Of a DNA stretch of 64,000 nucleotides, positions 9,601-22,611 are shown piece after piece (the stretch's first letter is position 1; each line of letters starts with the position of its first letter). The DNA lies in assembly GCA_029168955.1 (NCBI GenBank), contig JAPDOI010000121.1:248001-312000 (forward strand), written 5' to 3'. The notes under the pieces were generated by a model, which had not been told where the DNA came from, did no database searches, and saw nothing but the letters and a program-made list of their open reading frames with translations. The stretch is from Aplectana chamaeleonis. Lineage: Eukaryota; Nematoda; Chromadorea; Rhabditida; Cosmocercidae. The translations under genes and the position numbers were made by a program.

Positions 9601-12160
9601 TTTCGCGGTCGAGAGCACGTGCTGTTGGAGGAGCATTTCCTCCTTCTGTCATGCTGGAACAAAAAGCGGCTAAGCCAGAGCATCTGTGGTCTCATCTGAC
9701 CCCAATTTTGGATATTCACACTCGTCACGCCCACATCTTCAACGGCCTCCGAGGAAGCGGCGTGGCTTGCATGCCACATTCATTGTTCGTTTTCAGCCGT
9801 TTTTTTTTCGATATCTTTGATGCAATGGACCTCGAACCTTTTGATTTCCCATGAGAACTTGAAGATTCTTTTATTGTGAACACTGCCTTTATTTTGGTAG
9901 CCATTTTCTTGAATTTCAATTTCAGCAGGGATCTCGAGAAAAGGGGTCAAGTACGAAAAACTCTGAATCGCGCTTTCAAGGTCCATTTCTCCAGTTTTTC
10001 TTCATCTGAGCCTCCTTTACCGTAGAATCATTATTCTCCTGTACAAGAGCAAAAAGGCTACAATGTTGTGAACATTGCACATATGCTGTACGAGCTCTTT
10101 GGAGCTTTATACAATTGGGAACTTAGCTCTCCCAGTTGTTTAGAAAAGTAGGGAACGCTTCACATACATGTCAGAATTCATGAAACCCCCCACCCTAATT
10201 TCGGAGACAGTTCCGGCTAAAATTTGTTTTTTAAAATTTGGATCAGGCTGCCGATATGATTAACCGTGTCTCAATTTTCAAGGTCGTTCCAACTCAAATG
10301 GATGAGGCGGTACCTTCTCGCGTAATTACTGCACAGAGACTGAAACCATTCGTGCCGACATCAAGTTCAGAACGAGCCGAGAACAGAACCCAGACAGCTA
10401 ACAAAAGTGATGACGATCGGCCTCAATTACTCCTGTCACAACCAGCGTCGGTAATCGCGAAGCTACGACTGAGCCAAAAACTCAGACAGAAGCACAGTGC
10501 CGCTTCCACAAAGAGCATTCAAAAGAAGTGAAAAGAATTAACTTAAAACAATCATATTATGGTATGTTTGAATGGTCAGTCTCTTTTGACTATGTGTAAT
10601 GCCGTAAACCAACAAAAATCGTTTGAGAGATGTTACTTTTTCAGGTTCAATAACAAAACGAACGACCAAATGCAGATTCAATCCATTTTGGGGTCTATGA
10701 ACAAAAAGGCCCGTTTTATTATATTCAACAACATTGAATAAATTATGATAAGAATACTCTATGACAGTACAGAACCGCGGCTGACAAATATACATTGAAG
10801 GTCACATTCCAAAGAACATTATGCTTCCGATTCAGTTTCTGCTAATGAGACCTGCAAAAATAGCATTTAGATTAGATTTCAGCGATGAACGGCGGAATTC
10901 AACCAACCGCTCTCTCCATTTCGTCGAGACGATCCCGTAAAGCTCCAATCACAGAAAAATACTCCGTTTTGAAGGTGTCCAACTCCACTGTGTACCTGCA
11001 TACAGAACCAAACCATTTCAAATGCAGTAATCCTATTGCTCACTCCATGTCAACGCGAGAATTGATCCACGCCGCGACTTTCTATGCGATGGTATTCAAA
11101 ATTGAGTTCACTCAAGCTTGAAATCTGTAATTATGTGAAGGGTTCACTTCTTACGCCCTTCAACTCTCCTGATTTCGAAGGAACCGGGATACCACTGAGT
11201 GTTGGGGGATTTCTGGCAGGCGTTCTTACTAAGGACAATATCTCACGTTTAGGAAGCTTTCTAAGCCGCATACACGACCGCAAAAAAGGCGATTTGCGGC
11301 AATTTGGCGCGAACAAAGCGCCACATGGCCATAGCTTGTTTCAGAGTCCTACGAATTCAATTTTGGTGCCAATTTTGAACAGTTTTAAACGAGTACCATA
11401 CAATAGTGGTACAAAATAACTGAGTCAATACCCGAAATCATTCAAAAATTTTATATTTTCACATTAAAATTTTGGTGTGCGCGAAGCGCACACCAATTTG
11501 GCTTTGAACGCGCAAAGACGTGATTCGAGAATCGAGGTTCATAGAAATCGTGGAAAAAAACGTTTTCTCGCCATTGAATAGAGCTCAAAAAGTTGAGTAT
11601 ACCATCTCGAAACGGTCTAGAATGGTTACCTGAGATTCGAGAAAAATTGTCAAAACCACGTGATTTTGGTCAAAAAATGTTTCTCCTTTTTTCAGTTGGC
11701 GTTCGCGATCTAGTTGGAACAATTATCGTTGAGCTAGAAAGCTAATTTTTGGCCAGGGAGCTGGTTATGTTTACACCTAGCTCCTGTCAAATTTTGAAGT
11801 TGGTAGCTAAATTTTTACGGAGCTTCAAAATTGAAGGTAGAGACGAAATATGTAAACATGTTATTATAAACCATCCGATGTTTACTCATTCGTAAGAATG
11901 AACTAATGAAAATAGACACCGTTACTGATAGGCTTCCGCCCAGAATTGTGCTCTTCTTGAGACTGGGTAACACTTCAATCAATACGCGGGACCTTGGAAG
12001 TACTTTTCGGAACGCCGCACGGTGTGACTCAGGAGTGCGCAGAAAGCCATAGAAAGCGTGAAGAACCCCGGTGAGAGTGCCCAAGACGCCGTAGAAAGTG
12101 TGCGGGACATCAGTGGGAGTGTGCGGGACCTCATAGAAAGTATGCGGGTCACTTCTTTGA
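9600..12160. other. No gene recognised
   Basis: A lone right-hand terminus of the TTAA MITE group is present at about 9875-9896 (TTATTGTGAACACTGCCTTT). A frame at 10238-10531 contains ITAQRLKPFVPTSS, faintly like the tail of an LTR-element integrase, but nothing adjacent supports this. I found no exon with good splice sites. Confidence 0.35.
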
Positions 12161-12166
12161 AGCTTT

Positions 12167-12775
12167 ATCAGGTAGAAAAATATGAAAACTACTTAGTTAG
12201 TCTTCCCAGAAATCAAGCAGTCGACTATGAGTGTGTCACTCGGGGCGCTGAAAAAGCAAGAAAAAAAACCGCTGTCTGGACTTACACGTCAGGAGAGATC
12301 AAAAAAATAATTTTTTTTTGGATCAGGCTTTTGCGGTGTTTGTTTTGAAGGGGACCGTCAAAAAAAGCTTTCGGCCGAGTCTCAGGTCGATCCGACCATT
12401 TTGAGCCGATTATGGCCGTTGTGACGGCTGTAGATGTAACGATGTGATTTGAGCCTTAAAAACAGGCCTCATCAAACCGTCGGATTTTTGCGATAAACGC
12501 CTCCAGATCAGTTTTTTAAGCTCATCAGGTAGACATGTATGAAAACTACTCAGTAGTCCTTCCAGAAGCCGAGCAGTCGACTGTAAGTGTGTCACTCGGG
12601 GCGCTGAAAAATCGGAAAACCGCTGTCTGGACTTACACGTCAGGAGAGGTCAAAAAAAATTCTGGATCATGCTGTTGCAGTGTTTATTTTGAAGGGGACC
12701 GTCAAAAAAAGCTGTCGGCCGAGTCCCAGGTCGATCCGACCATTTTAGGCCGATTGCGGCCGGTGTGACTTGATC
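12167..12775. repeat. Direct duplication, two diverged units of about 250 bp
   Basis: Units 12190-12420 and 12555-12770 run parallel: TGTGTCACTCGGGGCGCTGA, CGCTGTCTGGACTTACACGT, GAAGGGGACCGTCAAAAAAA and AGGTCGATCCGACCATTTT occur in the same order in both. Spacing between corresponding points is about 360 bp. Neither unit codes for a recognisable protein. Confidence 0.7.
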
Positions 12776-13423
12776 TATAACGCCCGTTTTTGCTGAAAAA
12801 TCGCTTGGAAGCATTGTTAGAAAGAGACCTCTCAAATTGGTTCGCGCAAAGGTTTAAAGTTATACCCACGCGGGGAGGGGAGCCGCACTGGATCCAAAGC
12901 TGGAGGAGGGGGGCCGCACCTCCCACTGGCCGATCACACCGCTACGCCTTACCCTGCTTGAGTCACCAGCCTGTAAATTCCTACCCTAGGAAATAAAGTA
13001 ATGCAAAGCGGAACTTGAAAAAAAAACAATCGCTAATCTAGAGTAATAGCGCAATTAAACAAGGGTTGATCAGATAAATAGCCTTATTGGCTGCATTGTA
13101 ACACGTCTACTTACGAGTAAATCCTTCAATACAAACCCAGCTAAAGGGAGGGTAATTTACTGTGGCATTATTGGAAGGGGAGGGGAATGAATCGGTAAAA
13201 GACATGTTTTTATTCAGTCACTCCATCACTTTCATCTCACGTTCCGGAGTTCACACTGGTACTCGAAGGGGCGAGAAAATGCAGGCTTGCAAAGCAGGAT
13301 CTCTCAAACACTGTACGGAAAAATCGGGAAAAAAACTCGTGCATACGGTTGTTACATTTCCAATTGAAGGCCCCACAATTATTCCAGGAACCTTCTCAGA
13401 GAAATCATAAGAACACGTAAAAC

Positions 13424-13876
13424 TCACTGTTTCCATACATCCAAACTGTACTCTATTTCCTTCTCAGCCTTCTCCAAGAGCGCTTCTTGTTGGGCAACCA
13501 GTGCTATTTTGTCGGTCTTCAAAACCACCTTAAAAAGCATGATTGTAAGTGTGTTCTTCACACTGGGAGTTTGACAAAATGAACCTGAAGTCGCTCATCG
13601 AACTCCTTCAGAAACTCGGCCCTTTGTCTTATCAGGCCTTCACAGAACTCAATAGTGGATATACGCTCTGATAAGGATAGTGAATGAGGCTAAAATCCAA
13701 ACATAATGAAAGAAATACTCCAGAGTGATCAAATTATAGAGAACTGAAGTACCGACCTTACTCGTAATACTTTTGAGGTTCTTAAACTTCACTGAAGGGA
13801 TTTTCATGACCCTATCCAGGCCTAAGGCGGTAATTTTCTCATGAAGAGCAGCAACGTCGAAATCTGACGGTTTCGT
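13424..13876 (-). CDS. Unidentified coiled-coil protein, three 3' exons
   Basis: Three minus-strand exons join in phase: 13876-13762 (acceptor CCATTTTCAG, donor GTAAGG), 13667-13585 (acceptor CCTTATCAG, donor GTTCAT), and 13528 to about 13424 (acceptor TTTTTAAG). A Lys codon is completed exactly across the first junction. The joined frame gives about 100 residues rich in Leu, Glu and Lys with coiled-coil character, including LHEKITALGLDRVMKIPS and QQEALLEKAEKEIEYSLDVW. It either ends at the TGA at 13424 or continues from a strong GTGAGT donor at the same place. A distant resemblance to a small dynactin-type coiled-coil subunit is possible but not demonstrated. Upstream exons may lie beyond the RTE insertion, up to the candidate first exon at 22680. 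Confidence 0.5.
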
Positions 13877-14204
13877 CTGAAAATGGCTAATTTTTAAAGA
13901 CCACAAAATCGAAAGCAAACATGAGTTGTGTGGCACTTCGCCAAAAGATTTCAGGGTGGCGTCGCTACGAAACTCGCGCCGCCGCTCCACATGGCAAGAA
14001 GTGAGCGTGGTCTTGGGATGTCGCAGAATTCGACAGCGCGACGCGAGCGGCAAAAGTGGACGGAGTCATTTTCTTCGCGCGAGGTATCGATCGACCGAAC
14101 CAGATCGCGGCGGCGCTCGGTCAGCTCGCCCACTCAAAAAACCCAACACTCGCTTCCGTCGCGCGGTACTGATTCCTATGTGTAACAATCCCCAACATTC
14201 CTAC

Positions 14205-17200
14205 ACTCACTCACTCACTCATCCCGTTAGCTGGCGTCTGGCGGAGCGGGATGACCTCTCAGCCAATACACTGCTGTGGGTGCCATGGGAGTCCGAGCGG
14301 CCTGAACGATACGCTTCCACTCAGAACGATTCGTAGCAATAGATCTAGCATTGAGCACACTGCACCGTTGTTTCTTCAGATCATCCTCAATTTGTTTCAG
14401 CCATGTCTTTTTAGGGGCCGTTCGTTGGATCTTCCACTGCACTGGACGTTTCCTCCACAGCACGCTGTACGGTAGTCGACCCGCGTCCATCCTGCAAACG
14501 TGTCCAAACCACCGCAATTGTCTCTCTGAACTTGGTCCTCGATCGTGGGCTGGTTGTCACATTGCTCCCTGATGATTTCGTTGCGTATGCGGTCACAAAG
14601 GATAATCTCGAGGATCTGGCGCAAGCATCGCATCTGAAAGGACTCGAGTTTCACCAGGTTCGACTTGAGCAGCCTCTACGTTTCCGAGCCGTATAATAGT
14701 ACAGGAACTATCAAAGCACGGAACAGCCGAATCTTCGTCGTCATCGATACGTTGGCTTTTTTCCACAGACACCAGCCAAGCGAAGCGAAAGCAGTGGGAG
14801 CTGGTCCGATTCTGCTGTGGATCTCCCTCGTTGCTGCCACTTTCTTCTACTGCACCACTGACCCTAGGTACTTGAAGTGCTTCACTTGCTGGAGTTCAAC
14901 TCCTTCGAAGAGCACAGAGGCGTGCGACCCATCTGATGTCATGACCTTTGTCTTATCCTTACTGATTCGCAAGCCATATGAGTTTGCAATCAACGCTATG
15001 TTCCCAATTAAATACGCCGCCTCAGCATCGGTATCCGCGAACACAGCACTATCATCCGCAAACATCAAGTCCGGGACGTAATCATTGGTACCGTATTGGA
15101 CGCCTCTTCTGTTTTCGAAGGCCTTTCTCATGATGGCATCGATCACGGTATTGAAAAGTAGCGGTGAAATGACATCCCCCTGACGAACACCAGCGTTGAT
15201 CGTAAATTCTTCAGACAGCCTATCTCCGATGCGAATGCAACTAGTTGATCCATTGCATGTTTCCTGAAGGAGCTTCACTATCTTCTTCGGTATGTGTTCG
15301 CACTCAAGTGATCTCCATAAAGCCGGCCAGTAAACGCAATCGAATGCTGACTTGAAGTCGATAAACACGATGACAACACGTTTACCGCAACGGATCCTTT
15401 CTTCCAGGAGCTGACGCAGAGCGAAAATTTGGTCGGTGCAGCTACGTCCCGGTCGAAACCCTGCTTGTTCTTCACGGCTGGTTTGTTCTCGATGTCGCTG
15501 AAGTCTGCTCTGAATGATCCTGTTGAAGACTTTTCCAACAATCGATAAGAGACTTATTCCGCGATAGTTATGACAGTCCCTGGCGTCACCTTTCTTGTGA
15601 ATAGGCACGATGATTCCGCGCTTCCAAGTGGCTGGTATGTTCTCAGACTGCCAAATGAGCTTAATCAGCTTATGAAGTTGACACAACAGAATGTCTCCGC
15701 CAGCTTTAATTGCCTCAGCAGTTATGTTGTCAACGCCCGACGCCCTGCCGTTCTTCAGCAACTTGACAGCCAGTCTCAACTCGTCCATAGAAGGTTCTGA
15801 ATCCAAAGCGGCTTCCTGCGGCACTTCTATTGAAGGCGACTCGACAACAGGTCCCCGTGGTGCGTCGTGCTTGTAAAGGTCACTAAAGAACTGTCTCCAA
15901 CGCTGTAGACGTTCTTCTGCAGTGCGCACGAACGTCCCGTCTGAGCTCCTGATGCTATCGCTAACGGGCTTGGTCTTCTTCCCGAGACGCTTCAACGTAC
16001 GGTAGAGTGAACGGTAGTCATGCTTAACAGCAGACTCCTCCATTTCGTCGGCTATCCTGTTCCAATATGACTCCCGTTCCGCCTTTAACCTGCCTCGAAG
16101 TTCTTTGCACAGCTCCCGATACCGATTGGAATTAGACAGTTTAGCTTGCTTCCGTTCGTCTATGAGGCAAATAGACTCGTCAGCTATCCGACAGCGCGAC
16201 TTGAAAAGCCTCCTTCCTATTGGGTGCCATTAAACGCGACCAATCAAGTATTCTTCTGGGAGGCTCCACACGCCTAACTCGCTGCAACCGAAGCTTCACC
16301 AATGCACGCAGGAGATAATGGTCCGAACCGCAGTCAGCGCCTCTCATAGCGCGCACGTCATTCAATGACGACCTGAAGCGTGAACTTATCAACTCGTAGT
16401 CTAGCGTGGCCCCGTCTTTTCCATTACGGTTCCTCCACGTCAACTGATGTTTCCTACGGTGTTGAAAGTGAGTGTTCCCAATGTGAAGTCCATTGAACGC
16501 AGCGAAAGAGAGCAGATGCAGTCCATTGTCATTCAATTCTCCAACACCGAATCTTCCCATAGCTTCTTCCCATCCTGATCTGTCCCTGCCGACACGTGCG
16601 TTGAAATCTTTTGCGACCATGATGAGATCAGTCCTTGGCATAGCATTCAGCGCATCTTGAAGTCGTCAAGTCCTTTTCGGCATCACAGATAGGTTCCGTC
16701 GGCGCATAGACGGCCACGATGTGTGTCTTGACTGTTCCGCTCAACGTGAGAACAGCGATCCTGCTAGAAATCGGCTCGAACGCAACAACACTTCCAGCTT
16801 CACGATTGCTCTGCATAAATCCAACGCCTTGGTGGTGTCCGTCGCTACCGGAGTAATACAACGTCATCTTCTCGTCACTGTCTGGCACATGGATGGTCAT
16901 TGTTCCGCATCCATTTATCCTGAGTTCGGACAGTGCAGCAACCGATATCCCGCCTTTGGACAATTCTCTCGCGATGATCTCATTTTGCCCAACGTGGTGC
17001 GCCGTTCGTACGTTCCATGCTCCGATTCGTACCTGCTTCTTCGGTGCCACAAATCGTCTTCTCTTCTGGCCAGTAACATTCTTCTCACCAGCGCCCTGGT
17101 ACACCTTTTTTTTCTACCTGAAGGTTTTCCAGCCCGTCGGTAGAAAGGGCCAACTCTCCTCCTTTCACATCCGGGCTTGGGACCGGCAACGGCGGAGTTA

Positions 17201-17250
17201 GCGTTCCTACACAGCCCGCAACAGCAAGTTTTGCCACGGTGCCACTCTAA
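14205..17250 (-). mobile_element. RTE-type LINE retrotransposon, degraded
   Basis: Read on the minus strand it shows an apurinic endonuclease domain (about 17060-16200: GAWNVRTAHHVGQNE, SELRINGCG, VYAPTE, DFNARVGRD, CGSDHYLL). A reverse transcriptase follows (about 16043-14847: KKGDARDCHNYRGISLLS, EEQAGFRPGRSCTDQIF, FIDFKSAFD, GVRQGDVISPLLFN, catalytic FADD at 15051-15062). The short C-terminal MRWFGHVCRMD region (14517-14227) is typical of RTE/BovB elements. The 3' end is a short tandem (TGAG)n tail at about 14206-14222, also typical. Frame changes near 16640, 16180, 14840 and 14500 show it is inactive. It lies upstream of the coiled-coil gene exons on the same strand, probably in an intron. 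Confidence 0.88.
14847..16043 (-). pseudogene. RTE reverse transcriptase domain
   Basis: This is the longest open stretch of the RTE element (398 residues) and covers the complete finger-palm region. Visible motifs are NYRGISLL (region 1), AGFRPGRSC (region 2), VIVFIDFKSAFDCV (region A), GVRQGDVISPLLF (region B), FADDSAVF (region C) and HFKYLGS (region E). The frame ends shortly after this last motif and the C-terminal part continues in another frame. The enzyme would make cDNA from its own RNA at a nicked target, but the breaks elsewhere make this copy defective. Confidence 0.88.
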
Positions 17251-17816
17251 ACGCCCCTAAACAAATAGGTGTTTACTTCCACGTGTCGGATTCCGGGGGG
17301 GGGGGTGAAAAAACTTTACATTTTGTCAAGTGGGGGCTGGACCCGAGTCATAAGTCCGATGACACATTTGCGAAATTTACTACGGATTATAGTACTTAGA
17401 CCGCAAAAAATCAGCCTAAGATTTGGCAGAAGGGTGTGTGTGGGCATCACGAGACAAATCAGTAACGGTCGATATCTACGGATCTGTCCCCGGTCTACAC
17501 CGTTTCTGGCGAGACCGACATGGATTTTGAATCCATGGTCGCGTGGGCATGACTCAGACAACTGGGGTTCCGATTCGGTCACAAAGACCGATTCGACAAC
17601 AACGCGCTGTGAACGACGATAAGCCCCGTACTTTTCGAGCATCACGAGGCCTAATCGTCGCCTAAGTGGGAAGCGTCAGCCACGACAGGATTCGATTCGA
17701 CTATGATGCAGTTTGAACGACGAATGAGCCACGATGCTCCCGGTCGGCGTTGATCAATCCCTCCACAATTCATCAGACGCATATCAGCAGCACAGCACGT
17801 ATATAAGGGGCCCATC
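17250..17816. other. No gene recognised
   Basis: This stretch between the RTE element and the hAT-like element holds a G-run at 17287-17296 and two diverged copies of a CATGATTCG/ACGACGA-rich sequence (about 17540-17640 and 17680-17750). I see no exon. Confidence 0.4.
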
Positions 17817-20800
17817 CAGGGTCAAGCGGGGCGTTGTGTAATTTTCCGAAATCGAAGCGACCCCTCACCCAGCCATCATTTTCCCAAAAATCCAGAATTT
17901 TTGCGACCTTCTGACACTTTTTTTTGCAAAAAATGTTGAATTTTTCGGTGGTGGAAAGTGAGTTCTATTTTTCACTTCTGGAAGCTTTCATTTTTTAACC
18001 GAATTTTTTTCGATACCCCCTAACCTTCAACTTCGGGCCAACAATTTAGCGACCAGGGTCAAGCGGGGTTGAGAAAGTACTCAACAGGGGGTCGCAAAAT
18101 GTTTGACCCGAAATTGAAGGTTAAGGGGATCGCAAAAATTTCAGACCAAAATGGGATCCAAGATGTTCAACCTACGCGTGGTGGATCTGTGGAGTCGACA
18201 TATGGAGGCTCATCAAACGAAAATCAATCACTCCATGTGAAGTTTTTTTCGTATTGGGAGTATAACTGGCTGGCTGCTACACTCCTCTGTATTCTAGTTC
18301 TACGAGCTGTCATTAAGAGGAATCCGGGACCGCGCAGCAAGACACCATGATATCCCTGCTGTCACTGCGGACTATCTGCTCAACATGCAAACATTCAATG
18401 TGGCGGTTGCCTTGGCTGGGTGCACCTCAAATGTTCGGGATTGTCCAGCTATGATGACTACACTCATGCTTACTGTTGTATGTCCTGCTCTGTAAATCCT
18501 CCTAGGGTTCCTCAACATGGTCTTAGCATTTATCAACTCAATATCAATGGCCTAAGTGCCAAACTTGCTGAACTCACAGTGTATGTAGATCGCACTCAAC
18601 CTGATGTCATCCTCCTGCAGGAGACCAAGCTTGGCATTTCTTCCTCCTCCCCCCCCCGTCGACCCGGTTATCTATCCTATCATTTTCCACGTACTTCTCA
18701 TGGCGGTGGTGTTTCAACATTTGTAAAATCATCTATCCCTTCTCACCTTATGACTCTTCCCAATGATGATGTTGTTGAATGTCTTGGAGTTCATATTGTA
18801 TTACAAAGTGGCCCCCTTGATATTGTCAATGTCTATATACCCCCACCACATCCTGTCCCAATGCGTTTGACCCCTGAAATTACTTACATACTGTTCATAC
18901 TGCCTTGTCATCTAGTTCGGTTGTAGTAGCTGGTGATTTCAATGCTCATTCTCCTTCGTGGTTCTCTCCTCTGGAGCCTGACAATAGAGGTGAGCTCATT
19001 GAGTTATTCGCTGATGATTGTGATCTTGTGCCTATCAACGAGGATTCTCCCACTCGTCTTCCAGCGGTGGGCACACCCTCCTCACCCGACATCACGTTTG
19101 TATCATCCTCGCTAGCTATTTCCTGTACCTGGTCTACCGATGTGGCGCTAGCCAGTGATCATCTTCCCATTATTACGTCATTGGATCTGTCACTTAATAG
19201 TTTGCTTGCTCCGTTCTCTGGCTCTCGCTGTAAGTCCTATTCTAATTATCGTAAGGCTAACTGGGACCTATTCAAAGAGGTGTTGCTCAGCCAGGTGGCC
19301 AGCTACCCGTGGAACGGCTCAGTCTATGACAAGGAGAAGTTCATAGTCGATGCCATAGGGCTTGCTACCAAAACTGCTAATCCTACTGGACGTGCGAGGA
19401 CTTTTCACCCGAACGTACCCAGTGAAGTGCTTGAACTGATCGCTATGAGAGATGACAAGCGAAGATTGGACCCCAATGATCCAACGATACAGCAGGTGTC
19501 GGAAAACATCACCGCATTGCTAAATAAACACAAGCAGCAACGCTGGAAAGCGCTCACCGAATCGATCGATTTTGCCGTGGATGCCAGAAAAGCTGGGAAC
19601 ACCTTGAAGCAGCTTTCAGGCAAAAAGATGAGTACTCACCGCAACATGCTAGAATTTCCGTCCTGAAGATTCGAGCACGGATACAAAGCTGCTTATCTGC
19701 TCGGCAAACTATTTGCCTCTGCATCATCGCCTCGGGATAAGCAACACAGACGAACAATGCGAGCAGTCAGGAAGCTCAGTCGACTGGATGTCCCTACTAT
19801 CTCTCCCTCCGCCATCGACAAGGTCATCAAATCGATGAAAAATTCGCGTGCTGAGGGACCCGATGGTGTTTCAGCTGTTCATCTCAAACATATTCCTGAT
19901 CCCTATTACGAACTGCTCTCTGATCTTATTCATTCGTCATTCATTTCTGGTGTTAATCCGGCCCGCTGGGAACAGTCGTCATCCCCATCGCCAAGCCAGG
20001 CAAGCCGATAAGGCTGCCTCCCACCGCCCCATTTTACTCCTCTCCCCCCTTGCCAAGCTTGCGGAAAGAGTCCTCAATCCGCTTCTCCAAAGCAGTCTAC
20101 AGCACAACGCCCACCAGCATGGATTCAAAAAGGAGCATTCCACCATCACTGCCCTGACATCAATCACCGAGCATATCATCGTTGGATTTAATCGCAAGAC
20201 TCCGGCTGGTAGAAGCCTCGTCGTTGCTATTGATCTCTCGGCTGCATTCGATAGCGTCAGTATCCCGCTCCTATCGAAATCCATACTGGAATCGGATATG
20301 CCCTGTTGGTCTAAAAGATGGATTAATAGCTTTATCAAAAACCGGTCCATTCGTGTAAAGTTCGACGGACATCTATCGTCTTCGGTCCCTTTGAAAGCCG
20401 GTATCCCGCAAGGCGAGGTGCTATCCCCAAGCCTGTTTTCGCTATTTCTGTCTGATATTCCTGAGCCACCAACTGGTATTCATCTGTGCCTGTACGCCGA
20501 TGACATCACTATCGTAAGCACGGACTCAGTTACTGATCGAGCCACTGCTACCATGAATGACTCCCTACGAACCCTGGCCGTGTATCTTCAATCAAAGTCG
20601 CTGGCTGTCTCTGCCTCCAAATCAAGTGCTACACTATGTACAACGGCTACTATTGAACATCGGCTCCATGCCAAAGTCATGTGGAATGGCCACGAGCTGC
20701 CACTGTCTAAGCATCCTCGACTACTGAGAGTTTTCCTGGACCCCTCTTTACGATTTCATGAGAATACGCGTATACGAGCTGCCTCACAACAGCATTCTTC

Positions 20801-21799
20801 GCGCCTTGGCTAGAACCTCGTGGGGCAACACGAAGGAAGTACTACATACGACTTATAGAGCCGGTCTTGGAATATGGCGTCCCTATTTGAACCCGACACC
20901 TCTCTGAATCCTCTTGGTGCAAGTTGCAGAGAGCACAGAATACTGCCCTCAGGCTTATTAACGGATGTCACAAGTCGAGGCCTATTCCGCATCTTCATCA
21001 AGAAACCGGATAACTCCCTGTAGAACAGCACTGCTTACTCCAGTCTCAGCAGTTTCTCATAAGTATTGTCAAGAGCCAGACCCATCCAAACTACAATCTT
21101 CTGTCGTCCGGCCCCCAACCAAGAAACATACGCACGCCGCTCAATGCTTCCCTGTCTGCTGTCGATGAACAACGCTGGGCTACATCCGAGCTCTCCCGCA
21201 CAAGACTCCAGATGGCTAAGCATACGCGCTTTGTGGCAGAGTACCTGTCTGATGCTCAGCCCAATTCAATTTATGGCGGCGTACCCCCACGAGTCGACGA
21301 CAGCGAAGCCGATCTACCGAAACGCACCCGAACAATCCTCGCTGGTCTGCGATGCGGTCACTCCACATATCTAAAGGCCTACGCTCATCGGATTGATCAG
21401 TCAGTCCCTGACAGATGCTCTGATTGGGAAAGTGCTGGACATGATTCATTGCATCTATTTTCATGTCCGGCCAGACCTACAATGTCATCTGCTCGAGATC
21501 TATGGTACAAACTGTGTGAAGTGGCTAGCTTCCTACGCCTTTGATGCGATGCTTTGTTCATGGCTGAGAAGAAGACGAAGAAAACCAAAATGAAAATTTC
21601 TAGAAGTAAAAAAATTGAACTCACCTTCCATTATCAAAACATGTCAACATTTTATTACAGGAAAAGTGTCAGAAATTACACCTCGGGGGATCCCCAAATT
21701 TTTGGGCAGAAAATTGATGGCCGGGAAAAGGGTCTCTCCGATTGACCCTGTTTGCGACCAACCCCCGGTTGAGAAATTTCACAACCCCGCTCAACCCTG
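17817..21799. mobile_element. hAT-like element split by a LINE insertion
   Basis: The left end CAGGGTCAAGCGGGGCGTTG at 17817 is matched by an inverted right end (complement CAGGGTTGAGCGGGGTTGTG) finishing at 21799. A CAGGG start and 8-bp target duplications are hAT traits. The flanks GGCCCATC and GCCCCACC agree at 6 of 8 positions, as expected for an old insertion. A related left end recurs at about 18055, so two copies may overlap here. Smaller relatives are at 56690-56991 and 59651-59920. The LINE copy at about 18240-21600 lies inside. Confidence 0.6.
18240..21600 (+). mobile_element. PHD-EN-RT LINE, copy 1 (oldest)
   Basis: The order of domains is: hydrophobic leader and KRNPGP motif (to about 18340); a zinc-finger segment with WVHLKCSGL (about 18360-18490); an apurinic endonuclease (QLNINGLSAKLAEL, LLQETKLG, AGDFNAHSP at about 18925, ASDHLPI at about 19154); and a reverse transcriptase (EGPDGVSAVHLK, FKKEHSTITAL, AIDLSAAFDSV, GIPQGEVLSPSLFSLFLSD, YADD at 20493-20504). 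A C-terminal CysHis cluster with HDSLHLFSCPARPT (about 21440) closes it. Several frame breaks (for example near 18345, 18900, 19665, 20000 and 20810) show that it is dead. It belongs to the same family as the copies at 24.2-27.7 kb and 23.3-30.2 kb but is more diverged. The clade (Jockey/CR1-like) is not settled. Confidence 0.85.
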
Positions 21800-22600
21800 G
21801 CCCCACCCCACAGAGAGCGCTGTAGGCCTTTCGGGGCCGCTCCTGGAAGGTGACTACGAGTCACTTTCAGGATGATTTATGACCGCTGAGAGGGCTACCC
21901 CACTGCCTTCAGCGAGGGAAGCGCCCTCGTGGTCGATCGTGGCGAGGATGATGCCCTTGTCACAGACTGCGGTGGGGGTGGCCCATTACTGCGGGGCGCG
22001 ACATGGAACATATCCTTGTTAAGGACGACCCGCTACTATCTACCGCGTGGAAAACGGGGGTGCAGCAAGAGTTTGCTTCTCTGCGCCACATAGTCCCTTT
22101 AGACAGACCAAGTGCTCCTCAGAGCAGCCCGTGCTGCTGCGAAAGTTCCTTTCAACTCGACGAGGTATATCCGATTAGAAAGCCTTTCGTGGCTAAATCG
22201 GAACTCCCCAGTATCTGAGGTCATGAAGCCATGGTCACATGCGCGCCTCCAATCCATATTGGTCCCGCCAAAAGCAGGGGTATTGTGGAGCGGGGCAGGC
22301 CCGCAGATTTTGACTGTTACGGGCTTATATCATGAGCTTAGGCATCTCGGATCCGGAAAAGGGTTCTGAGGTAACTCGTTCCCTTTGGGTGGAACAAACA
22401 AGAGTTTGAAAACACTCTCACAGCTTAACAGAAACGAGGAAACCTAATCTTGGGTTGAAACTCGCGTGAAAATTGAGCTATTTGTAGAAAATTCAAGCAA
22501 ATGAAATCGAGCAGAATTTGGATCTCGATTTCTGGGCCCAGGGTATTAAAAATGGAATAGTGCCAACCTATTAAAAAGCAGAGCCATCGAAAAAAAATAG
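21800..22600. other. GC-rich stretch, unassigned
   Basis: From 21860 to about 22375 the sequence is unusually rich in G/C and runs such as GTGGTCGATCGTGGCGAGGA. It has no exon with sensible splice sites and no tRNA, 5S or snRNA signature that I could recognise. It ends near GGATCCGGAAAAGGGTTCTG. It may be part of an unclassified repeat. Confidence 0.3.
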
Positions 22601-22611
22601 GAAAAACCCAC

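Noticed and set aside
10238..10531. Fragment of an LTR-retrotransposon polyprotein (RLKPF motif)
   Set aside because: A single short motif without neighbouring integrase, reverse transcriptase or LTRs is not enough support.
14208..14222. Independent microsatellite (ACTC)n
   Set aside because: It is explained as the short tandem 3' tail of the minus-strand RTE element.
21860..22375. Ribosomal or other structured RNA gene
   Set aside because: The GC content suggested it, but I could not match any conserved rRNA, 5S, tRNA or snRNA signature. It is left unassigned.
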